Of a stretch of DNA of 64,000 bases, positions 26,146 to 35,518 are shown piece after piece (positions within the stretch are counted from its first letter, which is position 1; every line of letters begins with the position of its first letter). The notes under the pieces are model-generated. The model saw only the letters and a list, made by a program, of their open reading frames with translations. It was not told the origin of the DNA and searched no databases. Position numbers and translations under genes: made by a program. This DNA is from Bradyrhizobium sp. Y36 (GTDB taxonomy: Bacteria; Pseudomonadota; Alphaproteobacteria; Rhizobiales; Xanthobacteraceae): assembly GCF_002531575.1 (NCBI RefSeq), contig NZ_NWTI01000017.1:1-64000 (forward strand), read 5' to 3'.

Positions 26146-29022
26146 CTAGGACGCCTGCTTCAGCCGTTCCAGCGCCTCGAGCAGCTTGGCCTTGCGGGCC
26201 AGCGCCGCCTCGCGCTTTTCGCGCTCCTCCTCGACGACCTCCTCGGCCGCGTTGGCGACGAATTTCTCGTTCGCCAGCTTCGACTCGGCGCGCTTGATGT
26301 CGGCATCGGCCTTGCCGATCTCCTTGTCGAGACGCGTGCGCTCGGCGGCGACGTCGATCACGCCCTTGAGCGGCAGTGCGGCGACCTCGCCGCGCACGAG
26401 CAGCTGCACCGCGCCGTCAGGCGCGCGGTCGGCGAAGGAGATGTCGGACAGGCGCGCCATGCGCTTGATGACGTCGGTCCAGCGCGGCGCGCGCTCCCTC
26501 GTTTCAGCCGAGGCGCCCGCAAGCACCAGCGCTGTCAATGTCGCCGGCGCGATGTTCATCTCGGCGCGCACCGAACGGATCTGCGTGACGAGGTCGATCA
26601 CCCAGCCGATCTCGGCCTCCGCCTTGGGATCGCTGAAGTCGGCGTGGTCGAAGATCGGCATGGCCAGCATCGGCGACACCAGCGGATCGGTCGGCCCGGC
26701 GGCAGCCGCGAGCATCGCCAGCTGTTCCGGCGTCGGCTCGGCCGGCTTCAGCGGCCACGGCGCCAGTGCGAGCAGGCCATCGCGCTTGGCCGTCACCTCC
26801 CACAGCTCTTCGGTGATGAAGGGCATGAAGGGGTGCAGCAGCTTGAGGATCTCGTCGCGCGCCCAGGCAACCATGGCGCGGGTCTCGTCCTTAGCCGGGC
26901 TGTCTGGGCCGAGCAGCACGGGCTTGGCGAGCTCGACATACCAGTCGCAATAGACGTTCCAGACGAAGCGGTAGATGCTGCCTGCGGCATCGTTGAAGCG
27001 GTAGGCTTCGATCGCCTCGGTCACCTCACGCGTGGTGTGCGCGCTTTCATGCGCGATCCAGCGATTGAGCGTCTCCTTCGCCTTCGCCGGCTCGAAACCG
27101 TCGGGCACGACGCAATGGTTCATCTCCGCGAAGCGCGAGGCGTTCCACAGCTTGGTCGCGAAATTGCGGTAGCCTTCGACGCGGCTGGTGGCGAGCTTGA
27201 TGTCGCGGCCCTGCGCCGCCATCGCGGCCAGCGTGAAGCGCAGCGCGTCCGCGCCGTATTCGTCGATCAGGTTGAGCGGGTCGATGACGTTGCCCTTCGA
27301 CTTCGACATCTTGGCGCCCTTCTCGTCGCGGACGAGGGCGTGGATGTAGATCGTCGAGAACGGCACCTCCTTCATGAAGTGCAGGCCCATCATCATCATG
27401 CGGGCGACCCAGAAGAAGATGATGTCGAAGCCGGTCACCAGTGCGTTGGTCGGATAGTAACGCTGCACCTCGGGCGCGTCCTCGGGCCAGCCGAGCGTCG
27501 AGAACGGCCACAGCGCCGAGGAGAACCAGGTGTCGAGCACGTCCTCGTCGCGGGTGATGAAGCCTTCGCGCTTGTTGCGGTCGAGCGCCATCTCGCGGCC
27601 CTGCTCGGCCGTGATGACCTCCTGCTCGACGTAGTAGCCGAGCGCGTGGCTGATCGCCTCTTCCTCGGTCTCGGCGACGAACACCTTGCCGTCAGGACCG
27701 TACCAGGCCGGGATCTGATGGCCCCACCACAGCTGGCGCGAGATGCACCAGGGCTGGATGTTCTCCATCCACTCGAAATAGGTCTTTTCCCAGTTTTTCG
27801 GCACGAACGACGTTTCGCCCGAGCGCACCGCCGCGATCGCGGGCTTTGCGAGAGTCTTCGCGTCGACGTACCACTGGTCGGTCAGATAGGGCTCGATCAC
27901 GCTGTTGGAGCGGTCGCCGTGCGGCACCATGTGGGTGTGCGGCTCGATCCGCTCGACGAAGCCGAACGATTCCAGCCGTTCGACGATGCGCTTGCGCGCG
28001 ACGAAGCGGTCGACCTTGTGGAATTCCTCGGCGAATTGCGCCGCGCCTTCCGGCAGGTCGCGCAGATAGTCCTCGTTGTCGACGAGATCGAGACAGCCTT
28101 CCCTGTCGAGCACGCTGATGCGGCGCAGGCCGTGGCGATTGCCGACCTCGAAGTCGTTGAAGTCGTGCGCCGGCGTCACCTTAACCGCGCCCGAGCCCTT
28201 CTCCGGATCGGAATAGTCGTCGGCGACGATCTGGATCTTGCGGCCGACCAGCGGCAGGATCACGTTTTTGCCGACCAGCTTCAGATAGCGCTCGTCCTCG
28301 GGATGCACGGCAACGCCGGTGTCGCCGAGCATGGTCTCGGGACGCGTGGTGGCGACGACGATGAAGCTCGAGGGATCCTCGGGGCTGAAGGTCTTGCCCT
28401 CGATCGGGTAACGCAGATACCAGAGGTGGCCCTTGACCTCGGTCTGCTGCACTTCGAGATCGGAGATCGCGGTGAGCAGCTTGGTGTCCCAGTTCACCAG
28501 CCGCTTGTCCTTGTAGATCAGGCCGTCGCGGTGCAACTCGACGAACACCTTGACGACGGCCTTCGACAGGCCCTCGTCCATGGTGAAGCGCTCGCGCGAC
28601 CAGTCGCAGGAGGCGCCGAGACGCTTGAGCTGGTTGATGATGGTGTCGCCGCTTTCGGCCTTCCACTGCCAGACGCGCTCGAGAAACTTCTCGCGGCCCA
28701 TCTCGCGGCGGCCAGGCTGCTGGCGCTCCATCAGCTGCCGCTCGACCACCATCTGGGTGGCGATACCGGCGTGGTCGGTGCCGGGCTGCCACAGCACGTC
28801 GCGGCCGCGCATGCGCTCGAACCGGCACAATATGTCCTGGAGCGTGTTGTTGAGGGCGTGGCCCATGTGCAGCGAGCCCGTCACGTTCGGCGGCGGGATC
28901 ACGATGGTAAAGGGCACGGCGTCACGACGATCGGGACGGCCGGCCTTGAACGCAAGGCTGTCCTCCCACACCACGGACATGCGGGCTTCGATATCGGCGG
29001 GCTGGTAATTTTTCTCGATCAT
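26146..29022 (-). CDS. valS: Valyl-tRNA synthetase
   Basis: ValS charges tRNA-Val and edits mischarged threonine. The ATG at 29022 gives 958 residues; an in-frame ATG ten codons further upstream is less likely. The class I signatures are PPPNVTGSLHMGHAL (HIGH motif) and KMSKSKGNVIDP (KMSKS motif). The C-terminal 70 residues form the tRNA-binding coiled coil (ERTRLDKEIGKADADIKRAE). It is downstream of popZ on the same strand. Confidence 0.98.
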   Translation of the reverse strand: MIEKNYQPADIEARMSVVWEDSLAFKAGRPDRRDAVPFTIVIPPPNVTGSLHMGHALNNTLQDILCRFERMRGRDVLWQPGTDHAGIATQMVVERQLMERQQPGRREMGREKFLERVWQWKAESGDTIINQLKRLGASCDWSRERFTMDEGLSKAVVKVFVELHRDGLIYKDKRLVNWDTKLLTAISDLEVQQTEVKGHLWYLRYPIEGKTFSPEDPSSFIVVATTRPETMLGDTGVAVHPEDERYLKLVGKNVILPLVGRKIQIVADDYSDPEKGSGAVKVTPAHDFNDFEVGNRHGLRRISVLDREGCLDLVDNEDYLRDLPEGAAQFAEEFHKVDRFVARKRIVERLESFGFVERIEPHTHMVPHGDRSNSVIEPYLTDQWYVDAKTLAKPAIAAVRSGETSFVPKNWEKTYFEWMENIQPWCISRQLWWGHQIPAWYGPDGKVFVAETEEEAISHALGYYVEQEVITAEQGREMALDRNKREGFITRDEDVLDTWFSSALWPFSTLGWPEDAPEVQRYYPTNALVTGFDIIFFWVARMMMMGLHFMKEVPFSTIYIHALVRDEKGAKMSKSKGNVIDPLNLIDEYGADALRFTLAAMAAQGRDIKLATSRVEGYRNFATKLWNASRFAEMNHCVVPDGFEPAKAKETLNRWIAHESAHTTREVTEAIEAYRFNDAAGSIYRFVWNVYCDWYVELAKPVLLGPDSPAKDETRAMVAWARDEILKLLHPFMPFITEELWEVTAKRDGLLALAPWPLKPAEPTPEQLAMLAAAAGPTDPLVSPMLAMPIFDHADFSDPKAEAEIGWVIDLVTQIRSVRAEMNIAPATLTALVLAGASAETRERAPRWTDVIKRMARLSDISFADRAPDGAVQLLVRGEVAALPLKGVIDVAAERTRLDKEIGKADADIKRAESKLANEKFVANAAEEVVEEEREKREAALARKAKLLEALERLKQAS

Positions 29023-29145
29023 GGGCGCTAGAAAGCCGCGTGTGCGGGTCAAGTCAACGGGAAGCTCAGCGGCGACAGCTTTCCGGCCTTATCCGCAGGC
29101 CGAATATGCCGCAGGAGCAGGGCTTTATCGGGGCCGCAGGGGCGG

Positions 29146-29925
29146 TTAGCGGCCGCCGCGCGAAACCCGCTCGATTTCGGCCTTGACGATGCGTTCCACC
29201 ATGGCCGGCAAATTGTCGTCGAGCCAGGATTTCAGCATGGGACGCAGCATCTCCTTGACCAGATCCTCCAGCGTCCGCGCGTTGCTGCTGAGGACCGTAT
29301 GGGCCAGGGAGTTGAAGGCGGATTCGACCGCCGAGACCGTCGACTGCGCCAGCATGGGCTGCTGCGGCGGCAGCGGCGGGGCGTCGAAATCGACTGGCGC
29401 GTAGGACGGCGGCGGTGTCGGACGCGGCGGCGGCGCTTCGGCGAATTCGAGATCGTCGCGCGGCTCGACCTTGCGGAAGCTCGGCGGCGGCGGAGGCGGC
29501 GTGGGATCCATCGCCATCTCGTCCGTCAATTCGAGCACGTCGGGTTCAGGCTCCGGCTCAGGCTCCGGTTCGGGCGCACGAACCTCAGGCGCGGGCGTGG
29601 CGGCATCGAGCCCTGCCAGCAGCGCATCGATGTCGTCCTGGCTGTTGGGCGAGGCGTCCGCCGCGGGTGCGGGAGCTGGCGCCGGTGCCGGCTTTGCGGC
29701 CGGGGCCGGCGCGGGCTTCTCGGCGGCGGGTTTGGGCGGTGCAACCTTGGACGGCGGGATGTCGTTCATCGCCTGCGGCTTTGCCGGCGCGGCGGGTGCC
29801 GCAGCTTTCTCCGGCTTGGCAGTCTCGGCCGGCGGCGGCTTGGCCTCATCGTCGGCAATGATGCGCCGGATCGAGGCCAGAATCTCCTCCATCGAGGGTT
29901 CTGTGACCTTTGCAGGCTGCGTCAT
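29146..29925 (-). CDS. popZ: PopZ-family polar organising protein (DUF2497)
   Basis: PopZ self-assembles at the cell pole and anchors the chromosome origin through ParB. The protein has about 259 residues from the ATG at 29925; an ATG at 29937 is also possible. The N-terminal helix SMEEILASIRRIIADDE is the family signature. A long disordered Pro/Ala/Glu-rich linker follows, about 130 residues, with EPEPEPEP runs. The C-terminal oligomerisation region ends with LEDLVKEMLRPMLKSWLDDN and the IVKAEIERV helix. It sits between tolC and valS, as in other Rhizobiales. Confidence 0.92.
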   Translation of the reverse strand: MTQPAKVTEPSMEEILASIRRIIADDEAKPPPAETAKPEKAAAPAAPAKPQAMNDIPPSKVAPPKPAAEKPAPAPAAKPAPAPAPAPAADASPNSQDDIDALLAGLDAATPAPEVRAPEPEPEPEPEPDVLELTDEMAMDPTPPPPPPSFRKVEPRDDLEFAEAPPPRPTPPPSYAPVDFDAPPLPPQQPMLAQSTVSAVESAFNSLAHTVLSSNARTLEDLVKEMLRPMLKSWLDDNLPAMVERIVKAEIERVSRGGR

Positions 29926-30230
29926 CTCCGACTCCACATCATCAACGCCCTCGCATGCGTTGTTTTACACCAAGCACGACCGGATTGGCCGGTTCCGCAA
30001 CGAGTGGCCCGACATTTTCGTCGCGGCCCCCCGACTTGTCCCCAGATCACGGTTCAACGTGCAGCGGTGCGCCCCCGCCCCCGGTACTCGAACTCTACGC
30101 ACACGGCAGCAATGCGAGGCGAATCGACCCGCATTGTCTTGGCAAGGCTATGTCAGGGATTTTGACGATTGCAAGCAAAGCGCCGGTCGGCTTCGGCTAT
30201 CGGCGATGCCGACCGGACGACTACGGGACT
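29926..30230. other. Gap between tolC and popZ
   Basis: About 300 bp without a gene. The tolC-proximal side holds the hairpin listed separately (30183-30216). The rest probably carries the popZ promoter, but no clear -35/-10 pair stands out. Confidence 0.6.
30183..30216 (-). terminator. Hairpin downstream of tolC
   Basis: Perfect 9-bp arms CCGGTCGGC (30183-30191) and GCCGACCGG (30208-30216) with a 16-nt loop lie 15 bp after the tolC stop on the minus strand. The sequence after it (CGCTTTGCTTGC) is only mildly U-rich. A terminator for tolC is the simplest reading. Confidence 0.5.
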
Positions 30231-31634
30231 TCAGCGCCCGTCAGGCGTACGCACGCCGGCCCAGCTGTCGCGGACCTGATGGTAGTGAACGCTGGGATCG
30301 TAAACCGTGGTTGCAAGGCCGAGCACCTGCGGCGCCAGACGGCCAACGGCGGCGAGAACGTTGTAGGATGCGACGACACGGTCGTGCTGTGCGGTGACCA
30401 GCGCAACGCGCGCATTGACCAGCGCCTGCTGCGCGTTGAGCACGTCGAGCGTGGTGCGCTGACCGGCCTTGGCCTCCTCGCGCACGCCGTTCAGCGCGAT
30501 CTCGGATGCCGTCACCTGCGCCTGCGCGGACTGCACCTGCGCCTTGCCGGCCTGCAACGAACCCCAGAACTGCACGACGTTCGCACGAACCTGGTCGCGG
30601 ATCTTCTCGAGGTTGAGGCGCTGCTGCGCCAGGTTCTCCTTGGACTGGCGGATCAACGAATATTTGTTGCCGCCGTCATAGAGCTGCCAGTTGGCCGACG
30701 CGATCGCGGACGCGCTGGTGGCCCTGTATGCGATCAAGGACTGCTCGTTGGCCTGCTGGGCCTGGGCCGTCACGGAAACCGTCGGCAGCAGCGCGCCTTC
30801 GGCGATCTTGACCTGCAGGAAATTGACGTCGACGCCGTACATCGCCGACGTGACGTCGGGATGCTCGACGAGGCCGAGTTGAACCGCCGAGGCAAGTGTT
30901 GCGGGCAGGAACCGATCAACCGGCGAGCCCGGGGCGAGGTTCGTCGGCTCGTTGCCGATGACGCGACGGAATGCGGCGCGGGTGGTGTTGAGATTCGCTT
31001 CGGCAGTCAGAGCCTGCGTCCTGCCGGCCGCCAGCTGCGCTTCAGATTGCGCAACGTCGGTGCGCGTGACTTCGCCGACATTGAAGCGGTCGCGGGTCTG
31101 CTTCAGCGTTTGCTCCAGCACCCGCACGTTGCTGCGCTGGACCTCGAGCGTGGCCGAGTCGCGCAGATAGTCCATGTAAGTCGTGGCAGCACTCAGCAGG
31201 ACGGTCTGATCCATGCCACGCAGCGCTTCGCGCGTACCGGAAACTTGTGCCTCCGCGTTGCGCGTCTTGTTTGCGGTGATGTTGCCATTGTAGAGCGTCT
31301 GCGTGACGCCGATGCCGACGCTGCGGGGAGCAGTGGCACCGTAGAACGGCGCGCTGGACAGCGAACTCTGCTGGTCCTGATATTGATAGCCCCCGCTCGC
31401 GGTCAGCGTGACCGTGGGGCGATAACCCGACAAGGCCTGAGGCACGTTCTCGTCAGTCGACCGCACTTGGGCACGCTGCGCGTTGAGCTGCGGATTGTTC
31501 TGATAGGCGCGCACCAGCGCGGACTCGATCGTATCGGCCAAGGCAGGCGTCGGCCCGGCAAGCGCGAGCAGCAGGACCGAAACCGCAGCTCCGGTGAAGA
31601 GCTTCACCCCATGCATCCCAAAAATTCCGTTCAT
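30231..31634 (-). CDS. tolC: TolC-family outer-membrane efflux channel
   Basis: The trimeric outer-membrane/periplasmic channel for type I secretion and tripartite efflux. The protein has about 467 residues from the ATG at 31634; an internal ATG at 31616 still leaves a signal peptide (VSVLLLALAGPTPALA). Two OEP repeats are visible, each with long coiled helices; the first carries ALVRAYQNNPQLNAQRAQVR and the second carries QVTASEIALNGVREEAKAG. It has no lipobox, unlike the NodT-type protein at 49254-50738. It lies downstream of pcm. Confidence 0.94.
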   Translation of the reverse strand: MNGIFGMHGVKLFTGAAVSVLLLALAGPTPALADTIESALVRAYQNNPQLNAQRAQVRSTDENVPQALSGYRPTVTLTASGGYQYQDQQSSLSSAPFYGATAPRSVGIGVTQTLYNGNITANKTRNAEAQVSGTREALRGMDQTVLLSAATTYMDYLRDSATLEVQRSNVRVLEQTLKQTRDRFNVGEVTRTDVAQSEAQLAAGRTQALTAEANLNTTRAAFRRVIGNEPTNLAPGSPVDRFLPATLASAVQLGLVEHPDVTSAMYGVDVNFLQVKIAEGALLPTVSVTAQAQQANEQSLIAYRATSASAIASANWQLYDGGNKYSLIRQSKENLAQQRLNLEKIRDQVRANVVQFWGSLQAGKAQVQSAQAQVTASEIALNGVREEAKAGQRTTLDVLNAQQALVNARVALVTAQHDRVVASYNVLAAVGRLAPQVLGLATTVYDPSVHYHQVRDSWAGVRTPDGR

Positions 31635-31822
31635 TCTAACGCCCACCTCGTGCCCGCGAGCTGGGTTACCGTCTACCGAGTGGAGTCGTTGCCCCGCCGC
31701 AACATAGGATGCGGATTGGCGCGACGGAACTACCTCAGCGTAGTTCTCGGTGGAAACTCTTCACGTGCAGCATCCCGGCCACACTTCTGATTCAGAACGG
31801 GATTTTAACGGGATTTGGGCCG

Positions 31823-32485
31823 TCAGAAGACGAAGGCGGCCGCCCGTTCGAGCCCGGGAAGGACCGGGGCTGCGGCATCGAACAGGGTTCGATGGCCGAA
31901 TTCGCCGTGGGTCCGGGTCACGATCATGGCCCGCGGCGGCCTGGATTCGGCTGATACCCCCACCAGACGCCCGCCCTCCTTCAGCTGCCCGAGCAGCGCC
32001 TCCGGCTTCACCTCGGCAGCGCCATTGAGGATGATCACGTCATAGGGAGCGCCGGCAGGATCGCCCTCGGTGCAGGCCGCAGCCTTGCACGTGACGTTGG
32101 CAAGCCCCAGGGACGCGAGGGCATCCCTGGCTTTCGCGGCCAGAGCCGAATCGCATTCCGTTGCAGTGACCTGGCGGGCCAGCTTGGCGGCCAGCGCGGC
32201 GAGGTATCCCGTGGCGCAGCCGACCACCAGCACGTTGTCGCCCTCGCCGATTTCGGCGGCCTGCAGCAGCTTGCCGGTGAGCTGCGGCTTGATCAGGAAG
32301 CGCTTGTCGGTGCCCTCGCTCACGTCGAGGTCGATATCCAGATAGGCCAGCGCCTGCCGGCTGGCCGGCACGAAGGCCTCGCGCGGAACCGTGAGCATAG
32401 CATCGAGAACACGACGGTCGGTGACGTCATTGGTGCGCACCTGGCCATCGACCATTTTGAGGCGCGCGGTCGAGAAACCGGACAT
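31823..32485 (-). CDS. pcm: Protein-L-isoaspartate O-methyltransferase family
   Basis: PCMT-family enzymes methylate isoaspartyl residues in damaged proteins. The ATG at 32485 gives 220 residues. SAM-binding motif I reads NVLVVGCATGYLAALAAKLA, where canonical PCMTs have a Gly-x-Gly-x-Gly; here it is VGCATGY, so the loop is slightly altered. The N-terminal MVDGQVRTNDVTDRRVLDAM segment is typical of the rhizobial form. It precedes tolC with a 188-bp gap, a conserved order. Enzymatic activity is inferred from family only. Confidence 0.88.
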   Translation of the reverse strand: MSGFSTARLKMVDGQVRTNDVTDRRVLDAMLTVPREAFVPASRQALAYLDIDLDVSEGTDKRFLIKPQLTGKLLQAAEIGEGDNVLVVGCATGYLAALAAKLARQVTATECDSALAAKARDALASLGLANVTCKAAACTEGDPAGAPYDVIILNGAAEVKPEALLGQLKEGGRLVGVSAESRPPRAMIVTRTHGEFGHRTLFDAAAPVLPGLERAAAFVF

Positions 32486-32621
32486 TTGCGGACCCTGCAA
32501 TGCGGACGATGCCGCGGACGAAATTCGCGGCATCTTTGGAGCATGCACGGCCAAAACGCAACACGGCCGTTCGCCTGCGGGCGAAGGCTTCCGCATCTTA
32601 CCGCTGCAGGGACCGGAGGGA

Positions 32622-32801
32622 TTATTCGATCGCCACCGCGAGGCGGCCGATCAGAGCGGCGACCTCGTCCAGCCGCGCCGAATCGGGCGTCTCGACCGCA
32701 CGGGCCAGACAGGCCAGGCATTCGTCGTCGCTCAGCTCGGGAACGTCGGCCGGCAGAATCGAGGGGGCCATGTGCGAACGGTCGACCTGTATGTCTCGCA
32801 T
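32622..32801 (-). CDS. Small hypothetical protein
   Basis: A 59-residue ORF from the ATG at 32801, preceded by GGAG with a 9-nt spacer. It starts MRDIQVDRSHMAP and ends in a leucine/alanine-rich helix (DEVAALIGRLAVAIE). No membrane segment or known motif. It lies upstream of pcm on the same strand. Composition looks coding, but a genuine product is not certain. Confidence 0.5.
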   Translation of the reverse strand: MRDIQVDRSHMAPSILPADVPELSDDECLACLARAVETPDSARLDEVAALIGRLAVAIE

Positions 32802-33014
32802 GGGAATCAGCTCCGTAAAGGTCCGGCGCCCCAAGGCTCGATTTCAATTGAGTCGATTTGGCGCCGCCCTCGTGGCGTGACGGCGCCCGTGCACACATCC
32901 GCTTGAAGATGATTCCGGGCGGGCATTCGCGAACGCGCGGCTCAGAAATCAATGCAACGACATCGCGCGCCACTTGAGAGCGCGATCACAACTCATTGAT
33001 TTTGCGGTAAGATT

Positions 33015-33089
33015 TGGCTCCCCGGGCTGGATTCGAACCAGCGACCATCCGATTAACAGTCGGATGCTCTACCGCTGAGCTACCGAGGA
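33015..33089 (-). tRNA. tRNA-Asn (GTT)
   Basis: A 75-nt cloverleaf reads on the minus strand from TCCTCGGTAGCTCAGCGGTA to GGGGAGCCA. The acceptor arms pair, the D-loop GGTA and T-arm GGTTCGAATCC are present, and the anticodon loop CTGTTAA gives anticodon GTT. CCA is encoded at the 3' end. Confidence 0.97.
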
Positions 33090-33224
33090 AAAGGCGAACC
33101 ATTCGTTCGCGCGGGCTGCGTATAACAAAGCCGGTTGCGCTTGCAAAGGACGAATTCGTCATCATCCGAACGTACTTGAGGAAGGGCCTCAGCGGCCCCT
33201 CCTCCGGGCGATGTCAGCCGGCGG

Positions 33225-33593
33225 CTATTCTGCGAGGAACGAGGTGGTCTTGGTGCCGGGGTCGTAGCGCAGCCGAAGCGCGGTCATCTTGCAGAGGTTG
33301 ACGTTCTTCCACAGCACGGCCTCGTCGTAATTCTGCCAGTCGACGCGGATGTTCCAGACGCAGCCCTCATCGTCCTCGTCGAACTCGACATAGGTGCTGG
33401 TCTGGTTCTGCAAGACCTTGTCGAGCTCGTTCTCCCATTCGTCCAGGCCGTCGTCCGGCGCGTTGAAGCCGAGGAATTTGATGGCATAGCCGGTCTCGTT
33501 GACGACCGTGACGTTGCGGGCGTCAGCCGCGAACGACGGCATGGCGGCGATCGACAGACCGATCGCGATCAATCCGGACAGAAAATACTTCAT
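33225..33593 (-). CDS. Secreted hypothetical protein
   Basis: The ATG at 33593 is preceded by GGAGG and followed by a clear signal peptide (MKYFLSGLIAIGLSIAAMPS, cleavage near AFA). The mature part, about 100 residues, is acidic and has two cysteines (DDEGCVWNIRVDW and VNLCKMTALRL) that could form a disulphide. It resembles small periplasmic proteins with an Ig-like or C2-like strand pattern, but I do not recognise a named function. The gene is alone, between tRNA-Asn and the flotillin operon. Confidence 0.85.
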   Translation of the reverse strand: MKYFLSGLIAIGLSIAAMPSFAADARNVTVVNETGYAIKFLGFNAPDDGLDEWENELDKVLQNQTSTYVEFDEDDEGCVWNIRVDWQNYDEAVLWKNVNLCKMTALRLRYDPGTKTTSFLAE

Positions 33594-33801
33594 GGGAAAA
33601 TCCTCCGATCGAAACAGGCCTCGGCGCCCGGCGTCGATCGGCGCAGGCGCCGCGGCAATCAAAAGCGTCGCCTCAAGATTCGTCCGGAGCGCGATCGAAA
33701 GGTTCAGAACGCGATCGATCTGCACTCCGGAACGTCTGCGCGACGCGAGACGCGCCCAGCCTGTTTATCGTTTCGAATTCTCCGCAGCAATGAACGGGCA
33801 T

Positions 33802-35496
33802 TCATAGATCGGCAGAGTTTGTCTTCTCCGGCGCCGGCGACGGCATCGCGGCCCCGTTGCTCTTGCCGGTCACGGCGCCGACCAGCGCCTTCACCGGATC
33901 GTCGCCCGGCGCAAAGCCGCTCTGGCGCAGGATTTCGTCGATCATCGGACGCAGCGCATGCACCTTGAGAAGCTCGCCGGCGAGGCCTTCGCCGAAGCCG
34001 ACGTTGCCCCCACCGGCCCCGCTGCCGCCGAACGCGCCGCCGGTGTGCAGGATGCGGACGTCCTTGAGATTTCCGATCGGCTTGACCATCTCGGCCAGCG
34101 CCAAGGGCATGGTCTCGATCCGTTTCTTGGCGATCTCGAAGTCGATCACGTTGGCGCCGAGCTTGTTCTGCGCCTCGTTCTTCATGGTGATGACGGCCGC
34201 TTCCGCCTCGCCGATGTTGCGCACGCCGACGGCCTTGATCTTGTTGGATTCGGCTTCGGCGGTGGCCAGCGTCTTGACGGCCTCCGCACGGTCGAGCGAG
34301 GCCTTCTTCTCGGCCTCGGCCGCGACGATCAGCTCGGTCGATTTGCGTTCGGCCTCGGTCCGCGCGGCCAGGACCTGGGTGAGACGGGCGCGATCGGCGA
34401 CCTCGACCGCGCGCGCGGTCACGACCTTTTCCTCCGCGGAGACCGCGAGTGCCTCGGCTGTCTTGGCCTCGGTGACGGCTTCCGACGTTTCCTTGCTCTT
34501 GGCCGCGATCTGGATCTCGTTCTCCTGGGTCGCGATCTGGATCTCGCGCTGGGCGTCGGTCCTGCGCTTGTTGATCGCCAGGTCCGACTCGATCACCGCG
34601 GTCTCCTTGACCTGCTTGGCGCCGGCCTCCTTCTCGGCGACGGCCCGGTCGGTATCGATGCGGGCATTCTCCTCGGTCAGGCGCGCGGTCTGCGTCGCGG
34701 TCGCGACCTCGGCGCGGGTGCTCGCGGTCTTGTTGGCGATGTCGCGCTCCTGGGAGAGCTCGGCTTCCTTCTTGGTGCGTTCGATGCCGAGGGTCTGCTG
34801 CCGCGCCTCGAGGTCCTTTTGCGCGATCGCCACCTCGTTGTCGCGCACGATCGCGTTGCGGTCGCGGCGGCGGGTCTCGGTGACGGTCTTGAGCTGGGTC
34901 AGGCCCTCGGCGTCGAAGAAGTTCTCGGGATTGAAGAACTTGACGTCGGTCTGGTCCAGCTTGGTCAGCGACACCGATTCCAGCTCGAGCCCGTTCGACT
35001 TCACGTCGGACTCGACCGTGGACTGCACGTGCTTGACGAAGTCCGAACGCTTCTCCTGAAGCTCCAGGATGCTCATGGTCGCCGCCACCGAACGCAGGCC
35101 GTCGACGAATTTTGCCTCGACCTGGTTGCGCAGAGCCTCTGCGTCGTTGGTCAGAGCGCCCAGCGTCTGGCTCGCCAGCGCGATGCTCTCTTCATCGGGG
35201 CGGACGCGCACGTAGAATTCGGCGACGATGTCGACGCGCAGGCGGTCCTTGGTGATGAGGGATTCCCGCTCCTTGCGCTCCACCGTGAGCCGCAGCGTCT
35301 TCAGATTGACGCTGGCATAGGAATGGAAGATCGGCAGGATCATGGCGCCGCCATCGAGCACGACCTTCTTGCCGCCGAGGCCGGTGCGCACGAAGGCCTC
35401 GTCGCGCGTGGCGCGCTTGTAGAGGATGGTGAAGACGATCCCGAGAACGACGATCAGCGCGACGCCGATCATGGCCGGGACTGCGATGTCGAACAT
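33802..35496 (-). CDS. Flotillin-family (YqiK-like) membrane protein
   Basis: Flotillins scaffold ordered membrane microdomains. The 564-residue protein has an N-terminal membrane anchor (VPAMIGVALIVVLGIVFTIL), an SPFH/band-7 domain at about residues 35-210, then a long Ala/Glu/Lys-rich coiled coil and a glycine-rich segment near 500 (GGAFGGSGAGGGNVGFGEG). It is the last gene of a three-gene operon with a YqiJ-like OB-fold protein (22-bp gap) and a PspA-like protein. In E. coli yqiJ-yqiK have the same order. Confidence 0.92.
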   Translation of the reverse strand: MFDIAVPAMIGVALIVVLGIVFTILYKRATRDEAFVRTGLGGKKVVLDGGAMILPIFHSYASVNLKTLRLTVERKERESLITKDRLRVDIVAEFYVRVRPDEESIALASQTLGALTNDAEALRNQVEAKFVDGLRSVAATMSILELQEKRSDFVKHVQSTVESDVKSNGLELESVSLTKLDQTDVKFFNPENFFDAEGLTQLKTVTETRRRDRNAIVRDNEVAIAQKDLEARQQTLGIERTKKEAELSQERDIANKTASTRAEVATATQTARLTEENARIDTDRAVAEKEAGAKQVKETAVIESDLAINKRRTDAQREIQIATQENEIQIAAKSKETSEAVTEAKTAEALAVSAEEKVVTARAVEVADRARLTQVLAARTEAERKSTELIVAAEAEKKASLDRAEAVKTLATAEAESNKIKAVGVRNIGEAEAAVITMKNEAQNKLGANVIDFEIAKKRIETMPLALAEMVKPIGNLKDVRILHTGGAFGGSGAGGGNVGFGEGLAGELLKVHALRPMIDEILRQSGFAPGDDPVKALVGAVTGKSNGAAMPSPAPEKTNSADL

Positions 35497-35518
35497 GACT
35501 TTCTCCGATAATGGCTTG

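Noticed and set aside
23212..29031. Very long plus-strand open frame opposite lipA and valS
   Set aside because: It is antisense to clear genes (lipA, valS) and arises from high GC; its content is Arg/Gly/Asp-rich shadow.
33014..33301. Plus-strand ORF beginning APRAGFEPATIRLTVG over the tRNA
   Set aside because: This is the familiar spurious translation of tRNA-Asn in the antisense direction; the cloverleaf explains the conservation.
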